A stretch of DNA of 64,000 nucleotides, from positions 1,144,501 through 1,208,500 of the forward strand of contig NZ_CP071527.1 of NCBI RefSeq assembly GCF_023921225.1. Reading direction: 5' to 3'. A model generated the notes under the pieces. The model saw only the letters and a list, made by a program, of their open reading frames with translations, did no database searches and had not been told where the DNA came from. The first letter of the stretch is position 1, and the number at the start of each line of letters is the position of its first letter. This DNA comes from Legionella lytica. GTDB lineage: Bacteria > Pseudomonadota > Gammaproteobacteria > Legionellales > Legionellaceae. Below, one piece after another: positions 16,991 to 26,269 of this stretch. A program made the translations under genes and the position numbers.

Positions 16991-19318
16991 TTAGGGAGCC
17001 GTATTACTTGTTGTTCCATCAGTTCCATTCTGACCTGCAGCTCCTGGAGCCCCTGCTTGTCCATTGGGCGCTCCGTTACCTGTACCTGCTGCACCGCCAG
17101 TGCCAGCCGTACCTGCACTTGCTCCAGAAGAGGCGGTTAGCGTTTCTTCAAAGTTTGCATTAATGGTTCCACTATTAGATTGTATGCCGTAAGCATCACC
17201 ACCATTACCACCATTACCCGCAGCGCCACCATCACCACCATTACCACCCGCAGTACCTGAGAGGAAAGCATCACCTCCGTCGCCACCTGCACCTCCATTA
17301 CCGCCAGCGGCGGCTGCACCTGCACTATAAGACCCACTTAAAGTGACTCCAGAAGCGGATATGGAGGAGGTATCAATGATTGAAATACCTACAGCACTTC
17401 CACCATTACCGCCATTACCGCCATTACCGCCATTACCCCCCATACCACTAATAGGAGTGGGGAAAAAGGGTTCAGTACCTACACTGCCTGTACCACCTGT
17501 ACCACCTACTCCTGCATTACCTCCCGTAAGGGTTCCGCTGATGTTTAACGCATTGATGGAAATAGAAGCACCGGAATTTAGTGATAATCCTCCAGCATTT
17601 CCACCATTTCCACCATTACCTGACCCACCACCATTACCTGCTGAGAATATGTCACTAGATAAACCACTCCCACCAGAACCACCTAAATTACCATTGCCGC
17701 CAAGTAGGTTAGAAATTACAACCTGGTTTAAAGTAACTAAGCTGCTGTTATTAATAGCAATACCCCAAGCGTCACCGCCACTACCACCATCAGCACCAGA
17801 TCCGCCATTAGTGGAGTTACCACTGTTCGGGCCACCATTACCGCCATTACCACCAAGTCCACCATTACCGCCATTAATATCAGTTACAGTAACGTTGCTA
17901 ATCAGCACATTAGATGAGTTGCTGATGAAAATACCATAGGCATTAGTTCCATTATTTCCTGATGTTCCATTAGCTCCATCAGAACCATAATCCCCGTCTG
18001 CCCCATTAGTTCCATTAGCCCCATTAGGTCCTGTATAACTGTAAATACTGAGGTTACTAAGCGTAACATTCTGTCCTGAAACGATTACACCCGCATTTTG
18101 AGTAGTTCCAGTCCCTGTAATATTGAAGTTAGTTAGCTCATTATTTCCTGGAAGATAGAGGCTACCCACTAAAGTAGGTCGTGCATTTCCACATAAAGAG
18201 GGTACGGTTATATTATTGTAAGAAAAGCTTCCACCTGAGCCAATGAGCTTGGTATTCGGTCCTATGTTTAATTGCCCACCTAAATCATAAGTATAGCTAG
18301 ATGTGTTACTGCAATTGCATACATAGACATAGTTATTGGTGTTTCCACCGGAATTCGCTGCGGTTATTGCTTCTTGAATCGTTCCATAGGGCGTTTCAAA
18401 GGTTCCGTTGCCGGAAGTTGACTGGCCAGCAACAAAATAAAAGTTTTCTACAGAGGTAAACGGTACACTGTAATTACTGGTGTAAGTAAATACATTACGA
18501 CGTCTTACTGAGTAATCAGTCATGCGTTGTTCAGCAGTTAAAGGCACTGTACCTTCGAGGCTGCCGATACTCATTCTCACCCCAATGGCAAAGAAATTAC
18601 CTTGAAAATTATCGTAGGCATCACTTAGGGTAAAGGTAAAGTGGTTATTATAACGGTATTCAAAACGTCCATAACCGCCATTAACATTCTTCCTGTCGTT
18701 GCCTATACCATTACGATAGTATCCTGCAAAACCTCGTAGTTTAGGAATCCATGGAACTACTCGTCCAACTTCGACATCGGCGCCACCCTCTGCATGTTCA
18801 TAGGTTGTCGTTTGAATACCTAATAATTTGTGGCCCTGAAAACTGAATCCTTCTGAACGTGTACTTACAAATTTATTTCTTCTGCTTGTGGGTTGATATA
18901 AATGTGCTCGTCCTTCCCAAATCGTTCCAAAAATCTCTGTACCGAGAGTTAATTGAGTAAACATGTTATGGTAATTGGTTTGATAGCGTCCCATGAGGGC
19001 ATAACCACCAATTACGTATTCATTGTTGAGTATAATTTGACGATAACCAAGTCCGAGATCACCACCAGTTTCATGATGAGTGCCTGCAAACGCTCCGTTA
19101 ACGTAAAACATTCTTTCTGCATCACCAGAAATAGGCAGAAGAGCATCGTAATAATCTTGGAGGCCGTGGCCACCCTGAATATTTAGCGTTTGTCGTGGTT
19201 TCCATGGGCCGCCAAAAGCCCACACCGAGTTTATTGGATTTACTGTGGTGGCGATTAGTATACTGGTTAAAACTAAAGAGGGTACAGGTTGAGATATTTT
19301 TCTTCTAGGGTACTGCAT
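16991..19318 (-). CDS. inverse autotransporter (intimin/invasin-type barrel) with Gly/Asn-rich beta-helix passenger
   Basis: 775 residues. ATG at 19318 has AAGGA seven bases upstream; the longer reading would start at a TTG. A signal peptide ends near residue 34 (SVWA). Residues about 40-270 match the inverse-autotransporter beta-domain: GGDLGLGYRQ, GYALMGRYQTN, LGTEIFGTIWEGRAHLYQP, GGADVEVGRVVPWIPKLRGF. From about 290 a parallel beta-helix-like region begins (SGNGTFETPYGTIQEAITAA). From about 435 to the end the sequence is dominated by GGNGG/GGAGG repeats, like mycobacterial PE_PGRS proteins. The barrel should sit in the outer membrane and export the C-terminal passenger (type Ve). No LysM, Ig-like or C-type lectin domain is present, unlike intimin. 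Confidence 0.85.
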   Translation of the reverse strand: MQYPRRKISQPVPSLVLTSILIATTVNPINSVWAFGGPWKPRQTLNIQGGHGLQDYYDALLPISGDAERMFYVNGAFAGTHHETGGDLGLGYRQIILNNEYVIGGYALMGRYQTNYHNMFTQLTLGTEIFGTIWEGRAHLYQPTSRRNKFVSTRSEGFSFQGHKLLGIQTTTYEHAEGGADVEVGRVVPWIPKLRGFAGYYRNGIGNDRKNVNGGYGRFEYRYNNHFTFTLSDAYDNFQGNFFAIGVRMSIGSLEGTVPLTAEQRMTDYSVRRRNVFTYTSNYSVPFTSVENFYFVAGQSTSGNGTFETPYGTIQEAITAANSGGNTNNYVYVCNCSNTSSYTYDLGGQLNIGPNTKLIGSGGSFSYNNITVPSLCGNARPTLVGSLYLPGNNELTNFNITGTGTTQNAGVIVSGQNVTLSNLSIYSYTGPNGANGTNGADGDYGSDGANGTSGNNGTNAYGIFISNSSNVLISNVTVTDINGGNGGLGGNGGNGGPNSGNSTNGGSGADGGSGGDAWGIAINNSSLVTLNQVVISNLLGGNGNLGGSGGSGLSSDIFSAGNGGGSGNGGNGGNAGGLSLNSGASISINALNISGTLTGGNAGVGGTGGTGSVGTEPFFPTPISGMGGNGGNGGNGGNGGSAVGISIIDTSSISASGVTLSGSYSAGAAAAGGNGGAGGDGGDAFLSGTAGGNGGDGGAAGNGGNGGDAYGIQSNSGTINANFEETLTASSGASAGTAGTGGAAGTGNGAPNGQAGAPGAAGQNGTDGTTSNTAP
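17110..18020. repeat. low-complexity GGX repeat tract inside the autotransporter passenger gene
   Basis: Tandem ACC/GCC-type triplets on the plus strand (CCACCATTACCGCCATTACC and variants) encode Gly-Gly-Asn-Gly units on the minus strand. Runs are separated by short beta-helix-like strands with Asn and Ser. Unit number may vary between strains by slippage (inference). Confidence 0.8.
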
Positions 19319-19496
19319 CGACAATCCTTGTAAAAATCTAAAATTCTAATGCGTGTGGCTCAGAGGCAAATTTTATAATGCATTTCTATTGATATTGCTA
19401 GCTTTTTATAAAAATGTTTTTTTATAAATTCTCTTACCTTCCGCGTTGCTCTGTACTATGATAAGGCGTTTGTAAAAATGTGTGAAGGATACACCG

Positions 19497-20231
19497 ATGA
19501 AAAAATGGTTATTTGTATTTTTATTTATCTATCAAGCCGTAGCGTTTTCAGAATCTGCAGGAAAGGTTTTATTTACTAGCAAAGAGGTCATCGCTAAACG
19601 AAATAATCAACAACGAACATTAACGCGTGGAGCAGAGTTTTTCGAGGGCGATGTGATTAGTACGAAGGATGGTGCACTTGCTCAACTTCAATACTCCAAT
19701 GGAACTTTAGCCTCATTACAACCCAACTCTGAGTATTCCGTAGTTTCCTATCATAAAGAAGCAACGGTAGGTAATTCTGCTTATTTGGCGAAAGGTGGTT
19801 TGGAATCGTCAACAGCAACATCTGATTCCAAACGAAAATCTCTTTTGAGCACCCCTTTAGTTGCTTTAGCAATTGCTGGAACTAAATATCGGGCGGCAAT
19901 ATTTTGTAATACTGCTACGTGTAAAAAATTTGCAATTCAGGTTACTGAGGGATTAGTAATTGTTGATAATCGCTATCCGCTAGGGCCGGGCCAGCAACAA
20001 AGTAGTGGAATTTATAATGCAAGTACTAAGCAAATGACTTATGGCCCGATTAATTGGTCAGCAAATAGTTGGGTAGATTTCCCATCATCTCTGGCTGGAA
20101 ATAGCCCAGACTTTATTGACCCCAGTACGTTAACGCAAGTTGTTAATGCAACAATTACTAATTCTGCGACTCATACAGTGACGACTACAATTTTACCTAT
20201 CGTAGGTTCAGGCGCTTGCCCTTGTTGTTAG
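19497..20231 (+). CDS. FecR-domain exported protein with Cys-rich C-terminus
   Basis: 244 residues. ATG at 19497 has GAAGGA eight bases before it; the in-frame GTG further upstream is less likely. A signal peptide ends at about FSESA. Residues about 25-125 are a FecR domain (EFFEGDVISTKDGALAQLQY, then an NGTLASLQPNSEY segment), a fold found in anti-sigma regulators and in periplasmic or surface proteins. There is no N-terminal cytoplasmic anti-sigma part, and no sigma factor gene nearby, so a structural or scaffold role is more likely. The last residues are GACPCC, an unusual three-Cys end. It is followed 49 bases later by an outer-membrane barrel gene, probably an operon, and is divergent from the inverse autotransporter. 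Confidence 0.8.
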   Translation: MKKWLFVFLFIYQAVAFSESAGKVLFTSKEVIAKRNNQQRTLTRGAEFFEGDVISTKDGALAQLQYSNGTLASLQPNSEYSVVSYHKEATVGNSAYLAKGGLESSTATSDSKRKSLLSTPLVALAIAGTKYRAAIFCNTATCKKFAIQVTEGLVIVDNRYPLGPGQQQSSGIYNASTKQMTYGPINWSANSWVDFPSSLAGNSPDFIDPSTLTQVVNATITNSATHTVTTTILPIVGSGACPCC

Positions 20232-20280
20232 TTATCGTATTTTTTAAAAATTAATTAGTAAAGTATTACAGGAATTACGA

Positions 20281-21240
20281 ATGAATGGAGTTATGATGAA
20301 AAAGCAGGCGTTATTTATCTCCCTATTGTTGGCTCAGTCTGTTGCCACTGCAAACCAAGAGCAAGTACAAGCGCCTAATGTTTCCAGATATAGTGTGAAT
20401 GGCGTTTATGCCTATAATGATTTTAATTTTAACTCGACGACACTTACAGGCGGGTTTAATCGTTATAAAGGGCATGCAAATTTTTATAGCGTAGGCGGCA
20501 ATAATGTTACTTTGAATGAGTATTTTTCAGCAGGGCTTTTTGCTTATTGGATTAATACAAGCGTAAATTCAAAGTTATGGCTACCCGGATTTTCTTTTTC
20601 TGATACCGATCAATCCATTACCAATAATAGTATTTATGGACATGTACTCACGCATATTAAGCCCTCTTTCTTTGTGGATGTTGCGGGAGGTTATGGACAA
20701 AATACTGGGCATTTTCGGACTAGTGTGGAATTTCCAGGAACGGGAACCAATTATGCTACTGGTAATAACCGAGGTAATAACTGGTTTATCAGTGGTGCGG
20801 CTTTATACAGCAAACAATGGAATAAATTGATTATTAATGCCAACGTTGGTGTATTACATACGGAAGTAAATCAACGCCCTTATAATCTTAATTTTGCAAA
20901 CTTCATCGCAACACAGTTTGTTGATAGGCTTCGTACTGACGCAACCTTTATTTTGGAAAATGCTGAGATAGGTTATCAAGCAACACCCATGATTCAACCA
21001 TTTGTTAATGGTGGCTTTTTGCAAGTAGCCAACTTTAATACAAACCAAAGTGGGGTTCCTGTTGAGTTTATAGGGGCGGTTCCTGGACTTAATTTGGATA
21101 AGAATGGGTATAAAGTAGGTGGGGGAGTGAGTCTATCTTATAAACAATATTCTCTTCGTGTTGAACAACAATATTTTAAACGTGGAAGTATTTATAGTAG
21201 TAATCAGACCACGGTTTCATTGACAGCTAATTTCGCATAA
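20281..21240 (+). CDS. outer-membrane beta-barrel protein (autotransporter-barrel-like)
   Basis: 319 residues. ATG at 20281 has AGGA upstream; ATG at 20296 also has a site, and both give a signal peptide ending near VATA. The mature protein alternates polar and aromatic residues in about twelve beta strands (e.g. GHANFYSVGGNN, FFVDVAGGYGQNTG, YSLRVEQQYFKRGS) and ends SLTANFA, close to the usual C-terminal aromatic signal for outer-membrane insertion. There is no passenger domain, so it is a stand-alone barrel of about 300 residues. It is translated just after the FecR-domain protein and may work with it (inference). Confidence 0.75.
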   Translation: MNGVMMKKQALFISLLLAQSVATANQEQVQAPNVSRYSVNGVYAYNDFNFNSTTLTGGFNRYKGHANFYSVGGNNVTLNEYFSAGLFAYWINTSVNSKLWLPGFSFSDTDQSITNNSIYGHVLTHIKPSFFVDVAGGYGQNTGHFRTSVEFPGTGTNYATGNNRGNNWFISGAALYSKQWNKLIINANVGVLHTEVNQRPYNLNFANFIATQFVDRLRTDATFILENAEIGYQATPMIQPFVNGGFLQVANFNTNQSGVPVEFIGAVPGLNLDKNGYKVGGGVSLSYKQYSLRVEQQYFKRGSIYSSNQTTVSLTANFA

Positions 21241-21262
21241 ATTAAGTCAATTTTTAACGAGA

Positions 21263-21290
21263 CGTATGTTGGGCTAGGGCCCAACATACG
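21263..21290. terminator. perfect 12-bp hairpin between convergent genes
   Basis: CGTATGTTGGGC and GCCCAACATACG surround a four-base loop. It separates the barrel gene from the convergent SulP-carbonic anhydrase gene and should end both transcripts. Confidence 0.75.
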
Positions 21291-21297
21291 TTTATCT

Positions 21298-23607
21298 TTA
21301 ATGGTGTACCTTAGCGTCTTTTAATACTTGAGCGATTTTAGAAGCCAAATGATCGTTCTTATCACCATCTAATTGTGCTAGTTCTTCTGCATAATCACTA
21401 TAGTGTACAACACCACTTTGAACATTATAAATCGCCCCAACAACGGCAACATCATCCTTTTCAATCATGTCTTGTAGCGTTGGGCTACGCTCATAAATAT
21501 TTTGTAACGTATTCGCTACATTAAGCTCCGTAACGTGTTTCACAAAATTGGTATTTTGGCCATCACGATCGGAAGTCGTTTGGGTTTCGGCATTAATTGC
21601 GGGTTTTATTTTTGCCAATAATTGTGTGATGTATCCTTGCTCTACTCCATTGCAAGCAGATTGAATCGCACCGCAACGTGTATGACCTAAAACCACAATT
21701 AGTTTAACACCAACCACATTACAGGCGTACTCGATACTCGCGAGGACATCATCATTCACTACGTTACCTGCCACACGCACACAGAAAATATCACCAAAAG
21801 TCATATCAAAAATGGTTTCTACAGGTACACGTGAGTCAATACAACCTAAGACAATAGCAATTGGATGTTGTTCTTTTGCTGTGTATTGAACATCAAGATG
21901 AGTTAATCGGTGAATACGCTCATCCGCTAGAAAGCGATTATTTCCCTCATTTAAAATATTAAGTACTTGAGCTGGAGACAGGTTAGATTGCACATCATAA
22001 GTAGTGACATTAATAAAATTAATGTAGTTATGGATCTTATAATGTTCTTTGAAACCCGTGAGGTTTATTGATATTTGCTTCAGTGGTGCTTGTTCCTCTT
22101 TAAATTCTTTGAGCAGCTCAGAAATTTCTTTATCAATATACTGGGTATAATGAGCGTCAATAATTAATTGTGAACCATTAGGAATAGAGTCAAGTTCTGC
22201 AACTAACGTCGCTTTGTTTAAGAACGTTACTTGCTGTGGCAGTACTAGCCTGCTGGTTATTCCTTGAGGATAAATCTCTTGAATAATATCAATACGTGCC
22301 TGGCTGTTTGATTTCAATATGAAAAACAAACTCACAGCCAGACCGATTAAAATACCAGCCAGAAGGTTAAATACAATAATACCAATTACGGTCACGATAA
22401 ATGGAATAAATCGATCGAGACCTTGAGCATAGATTGAACGATAAATCGCAGGTTTATTTAATTTATATCCTGTATAAATAAGAATTGCTGCTAATGACGA
22501 TAAGGGAATTTTGTTTAGTGTTCCTGGAATTAACATGACGGCAAAAAGAATAAATAGTCCATGCAAAATGATGGACATTTTAGTTCTTGAACCCGCTTGG
22601 ATGTTAATCGAAGTTCGCACAATCACGGAAGTAATCGGGATACCACCGAGTAAACCTGCAGTCATATTTCCTATACCTTGAGCTACTAGTTCGCGGTTGG
22701 TAGAGGCATGACGTTTTTGTTTATCTAATCGTTCTCCTGCTTTAATGTTAAGTAAGGTTTCAAGTGACGCGATAATGGCAATAATAACCGCATAAAAATA
22801 GACTTTTGCATTACTCCATGCTGCCCAGTTGGGATGTACTAATTTATCAACAAAATCTGAGATGCTTTCACTATGGGGAATATTAACCAATTGAGGTGTA
22901 TCTTGAATCAATTCTGAATCACCCCACATATAGAGTTCATTTAAGAGCACACCTAGAATTACTACAATAATTGGAGCAGGTATTTCTTTAAGCACTTTAT
23001 TTTTGGTTTTATCAAAGTAAATTAAAATGGCTAAAGAACAGAGTGTAATGAGCATTGCTCCGTTATTAAGATGATTGTAGAGGGCGAGTAGGGGACTTAG
23101 GGTAATAACATCCGTAGTTTCCATTAAATGGGTTTTCAATTCATTAAAATCACTCGAGTGAGTAAATGCTAGTGGCAATTCTTTGATAATTAATAAAATA
23201 CCGATTGCACATAGTAAGCCTTGAACCACGTTAGATGGCACATAATCCGCAACAAAGCCTGCTTTTAAGCAGCCGATAATGACTTGCAGCATCCCGGCAA
23301 GAAGTAAGGCGAATAGGAAGGAGTTGAAATCTCCTAGCTGGGCAATGGCGGTGACTACAACGGCGGCCATACCGGCTGCGGGACCACTCACGCTGACTTG
23401 TGAGCCACTTAAAACACCAACAACAACTCCTCCAACAATACCACTTATGATTCCGGAGAATATTGGTGCTCCGGAAGCGAGCGCGATTCCTAAACAGAGT
23501 GGAATTGCCACGAGAAATACAACTATCCCTGCGACTAGATCAAACTTTAAGTAACGTTTGCCGTAGATTCGAAATTTACGTACATCAAACATCGTTTCTG
23601 CTTGCAT
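21298..23607 (-). CDS. SulP-family anion transporter fused to beta-carbonic anhydrase
   Basis: 769 residues. Residues about 10-430 are a SulP transporter with ten or more membrane segments (e.g. VSGPAAGMAAVVVTA, GIGNMTAGLLGGIPITSVIV). About 430-545 is a STAS-like cytoplasmic part. From about 555 to the end is a complete beta-carbonic anhydrase: GCIDSRVPVE gives the Cys and the Asp/Arg dyad, and GHTRCGA the His and second Cys of the zinc site. The likely job is bicarbonate import coupled to CO2/HCO3- conversion at the inner membrane, as proposed for such fusions. AGGA precedes the ATG. It stands alone, with a long AT-rich upstream region. Confidence 0.93.
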   Translation of the reverse strand: MQAETMFDVRKFRIYGKRYLKFDLVAGIVVFLVAIPLCLGIALASGAPIFSGIISGIVGGVVVGVLSGSQVSVSGPAAGMAAVVVTAIAQLGDFNSFLFALLLAGMLQVIIGCLKAGFVADYVPSNVVQGLLCAIGILLIIKELPLAFTHSSDFNELKTHLMETTDVITLSPLLALYNHLNNGAMLITLCSLAILIYFDKTKNKVLKEIPAPIIVVILGVLLNELYMWGDSELIQDTPQLVNIPHSESISDFVDKLVHPNWAAWSNAKVYFYAVIIAIIASLETLLNIKAGERLDKQKRHASTNRELVAQGIGNMTAGLLGGIPITSVIVRTSINIQAGSRTKMSIILHGLFILFAVMLIPGTLNKIPLSSLAAILIYTGYKLNKPAIYRSIYAQGLDRFIPFIVTVIGIIVFNLLAGILIGLAVSLFFILKSNSQARIDIIQEIYPQGITSRLVLPQQVTFLNKATLVAELDSIPNGSQLIIDAHYTQYIDKEISELLKEFKEEQAPLKQISINLTGFKEHYKIHNYINFINVTTYDVQSNLSPAQVLNILNEGNNRFLADERIHRLTHLDVQYTAKEQHPIAIVLGCIDSRVPVETIFDMTFGDIFCVRVAGNVVNDDVLASIEYACNVVGVKLIVVLGHTRCGAIQSACNGVEQGYITQLLAKIKPAINAETQTTSDRDGQNTNFVKHVTELNVANTLQNIYERSPTLQDMIEKDDVAVVGAIYNVQSGVVHYSDYAEELAQLDGDKNDHLASKIAQVLKDAKVHH

Positions 23608-23832
23608 GAATAGTATCCTATATTGAAAATTATTTATCAGACTTTGCTTTAATCTACTTGCTTTTATAAGCCCTGTAATTTTAGACTAAAGTGTAAGCTA
23701 TTGAAACATAAATGTTACAGAAACGTAACTATTATGTAACGATTTTGTTAAGCTGTAGTTTTTTCAGAGTTTCCGAACATAAAAGTTTTTTTATGAGATT
23801 CTGATTAATGCCTTAGGGCAGATTTAAGAGAA

Positions 23833-23856
23833 AACCTGGCTGCTCGCAACCAGGTT
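23833..23856. repeat. dispersed hairpin AACCTGG...CCAGGTT
   Basis: A seven-base perfect stem with a ten-base loop between the upstream region of the SulP gene and the end of ttcA. The same motif, with a longer stem, is at 61202-61225; both are followed by ACA. It may also terminate ttcA (minus strand). Confidence 0.55.
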
Positions 23857-23883
23857 ACAATAGAAAAATAGTGAGAATTTAGC

Positions 23884-24729
23884 TTAAGATTCTTCAGATG
23901 TTTCAAATTCTTCAGCAGAAAAAAGTTCATCTGCTTCGTTTCTATTTTCAGTAATCAATTCATGTTCTAAGTTTTTAAAGTTCCACATGCTTTGATCCAT
24001 TAGCTGACTTGGTTTAATACTTTGTAATGCATGCAACATATTGCTTGGGACTTTGGGGTTTTCTTCTGCAAGTTGATCAATTAAACGCGCTACTTTTTTA
24101 CGCATTAAATTTTCTTGTGAGCCACAAAGATTACAAGGAATGATTGGAAAAGCCTGTTCATTAGCAAAGGTAATAATGTCCTTTTCTTGTACATAACTTA
24201 ATGGGCGTATGACGATATGCTTTTTATTATCACTTAGCAGTTTCGGCGGCATAGAACGAACGTCACCATTATATAAAATAGACATCATCAGCGTGCGGAT
24301 TAAATCATCACGATGATGGCCCAAAGCAATTTTGTTATAGCCATTTTCTTCTGCATAACGATAAATAATACCGCGGCGTAAACGTGAGCATAAAGAACAA
24401 TAGGTTTTTCCTTCAGGAACCTTTTCTTTAACAATGCTGTAGGTATCACGTGTTAAAATTTCGTGTTTAATTGAGCGATCAGCGAGCCATTGACGCAGAG
24501 TTGAATCATCCCAGCCTGGTTGTGCCTGATCCAACGTAAACGAAAATAGTTCAAATTTATTACCTGAACGACGACGTAGTTGATCAAGAATAGTTAAGAG
24601 TGTGAAGGAATCCTTGCCTCCAGATAAACAGACCATTACGCGGTCACCGCGTTGGATCATATTAAAATCTGCAATGGCCTTGCCAGTGTAATGCAGTAAT
24701 TTTTTTTCAACTTGAGACGGATTGGACAT
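23884..24729 (-). CDS. ttcA: tRNA 2-thiocytidine(32) synthetase
   Basis: 281 residues. TtcA adds sulphur to cytidine 32 of some tRNAs, using ATP and an iron-sulphur cluster. The PP-loop [10 protein letters not shown] is at about residue 35, [10 protein letters not shown] (about 113) gives the CxxC pair, and CNLCGSQ (about 204) a further CxxC; the order is that of E. coli TtcA. The acidic tail after residue 255 is longer than usual but unremarkable. CAAGG precedes the ATG, and the gene starts 12 bases after tolC ends, so they probably share a transcript. Confidence 0.95.
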   Translation of the reverse strand: MSNPSQVEKKLLHYTGKAIADFNMIQRGDRVMVCLSGGKDSFTLLTILDQLRRRSGNKFELFSFTLDQAQPGWDDSTLRQWLADRSIKHEILTRDTYSIVKEKVPEGKTYCSLCSRLRRGIIYRYAEENGYNKIALGHHRDDLIRTLMMSILYNGDVRSMPPKLLSDNKKHIVIRPLSYVQEKDIITFANEQAFPIIPCNLCGSQENLMRKKVARLIDQLAEENPKVPSNMLHALQSIKPSQLMDQSMWNFKNLEHELITENRNEADELFSAEEFETSEES

Positions 24730-24741
24730 GATAAAACCTTG

Positions 24742-26112
24742 TTATTTGCTTGTCTTATTGGCGATATGAGTGTTAACGCGCATCGTTGCCAGCCATGAAT
24801 TGACGAGTTGCAGATCATTAACATTTAATGAACCGGCAAAGTATTTTAAAGTCAAAACAGAATTAATCAAGTTGTATTGATCATTAGCTAATTGCTGTTG
24901 GGCTTCGAATAAGCGTTGTTGAGCGTTTACTACGTCCACCATAGTACGGGTACCCACTTCAAATTGGGCTTCGGTACTTTCTAATGAATTTTGTTGTGAA
25001 ATAATTGTTTGTCTATCTGCTTTTACTTTGCTAATTCCATCAATTATTGTATTGAATGCAATACGACTATTCACCACCACGTTGCGATAAGCTTGCTCCA
25101 TTTGCTCACTACTTCCTTGGAAATTATGCTGAGCTTGGCGTGTTTGCGAGCGAACCAGGCCACCTTGGAACACCGGGAAGTTTAAGGCCAAAGCTACATT
25201 TGCTTGTTTCTGATTTTTGGGGAGTAGGGGGTTGTTGTCAACATTAGTTACCTGGTTAAAGGTTTGTGAGCTGTTTCCCTGAAGCGCAATGGTCGGCCAG
25301 TTACCTGCTGAAAGCGCTTTGACATTTTCTCGAGCTACTTCGAGATTATATTTTGCAGCGAATAATTTGTAATTTTGATTTAAACCGGTATCGACCCAAA
25401 CATTAACATTGTTCGGTTCAGGTTTTATCAGTGGGATCTTACCATCTCGTAGAGGGGCTAATGATTCATAAACGTGATTGGTTAATTTTCTTAAATTTTC
25501 ATACTGGTTTATTTTATTATTACGAGAAGCAATAACAGTCGCTATAGATTGATCGTAGGCGGCTTTTGCTTCATAAACCGAGGTAATTGCATCCAGACCA
25601 ACTTGAAAACGTTGCTGTGCTTGCTCGTATTGGCGTTTGTTTGCTCTTTTTTTCGCTTCGGCAAATTCTAAAGTATCTTGCGCATACAGCACATCAAAAT
25701 AGGCTTTTGCTGTTCTTAAAATTAAATCTTGGGCTGAGTCGTTAAATGTGGCTTGTGCAGCTTTAACATAAGCTTTGGCCTGGCGTACTTTAGCCCATGA
25801 CTCATAATTGAATAATGCTTGTGATGCAGTTACTTGCCAAACTGCTGAATTGTAATATTGAGCAGTAGCTCCAAAGCTAGGCGAATTATACTCAAAATAA
25901 TTACGATTTCCCTGGCCGGAAAGAGTGAGCTGTGGACGTAATGCAGCTCGTGCCTGAGGAACCGCTTCTGCATTTGCCATGTAGGTGTCATAGGCATTCT
26001 TGAAAATTGGATCATTTGCAAGGGCCTGCTGGTAAACATCCATCAAGTCTGTTGCATATGCAGATGAGGACAGTCCCACGGTTATGAGAGAGCAGAACAG
26101 CAGCTTTTTCAT
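24742..26112 (-). CDS. tolC: outer membrane efflux channel TolC
   Basis: 456 residues from the ATG at 26112, which has AGGGTGA upstream and begins a clear signal peptide (MKKLLFCSLITVGLSSSAYA). A longer reading adds 64 residues that overlap the methyltransferase gene and have no signal-like sequence. The two outer-membrane-efflux repeats are visible, with periodic alpha-helical segments (RQYEQAQQRFQVGLDAIT, then EQMEQAYRNVVVNSRIAF). TolC forms the exit duct for RND and type I export systems; it may serve the RND pump at 49.9-54.3 kb (inference). Confidence 0.94.
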   Translation of the reverse strand: MKKLLFCSLITVGLSSSAYATDLMDVYQQALANDPIFKNAYDTYMANAEAVPQARAALRPQLTLSGQGNRNYFEYNSPSFGATAQYYNSAVWQVTASQALFNYESWAKVRQAKAYVKAAQATFNDSAQDLILRTAKAYFDVLYAQDTLEFAEAKKRANKRQYEQAQQRFQVGLDAITSVYEAKAAYDQSIATVIASRNNKINQYENLRKLTNHVYESLAPLRDGKIPLIKPEPNNVNVWVDTGLNQNYKLFAAKYNLEVARENVKALSAGNWPTIALQGNSSQTFNQVTNVDNNPLLPKNQKQANVALALNFPVFQGGLVRSQTRQAQHNFQGSSEQMEQAYRNVVVNSRIAFNTIIDGISKVKADRQTIISQQNSLESTEAQFEVGTRTMVDVVNAQQRLFEAQQQLANDQYNLINSVLTLKYFAGSLNVNDLQLVNSWLATMRVNTHIANKTSK

Positions 26113-26269
26113 TATAAGATTCACCCTAAAAATACAGAGTCCGTCTTCCTGCGGCTTTGTGTTGAATAATTGTTTTCGATCACCTACTGCCATTAGTTTA
26201 AAAATCCGGTCATTCCCATACAGATAGGGAACGACAGACAATAAATTAATGGCAGTACTAATTCTTGAT

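Noticed and set aside
17343..17939. 198-codon Pro-rich ORF on the plus strand
   Set aside because: It is the antisense reading of the GGX repeats in the autotransporter gene; the Pro-rich composition is a direct result of that.
17110..18020. Possible CRISPR-like regular array
   Set aside because: The repeats are contiguous coding triplets with no unique spacers, and no cas gene is present.
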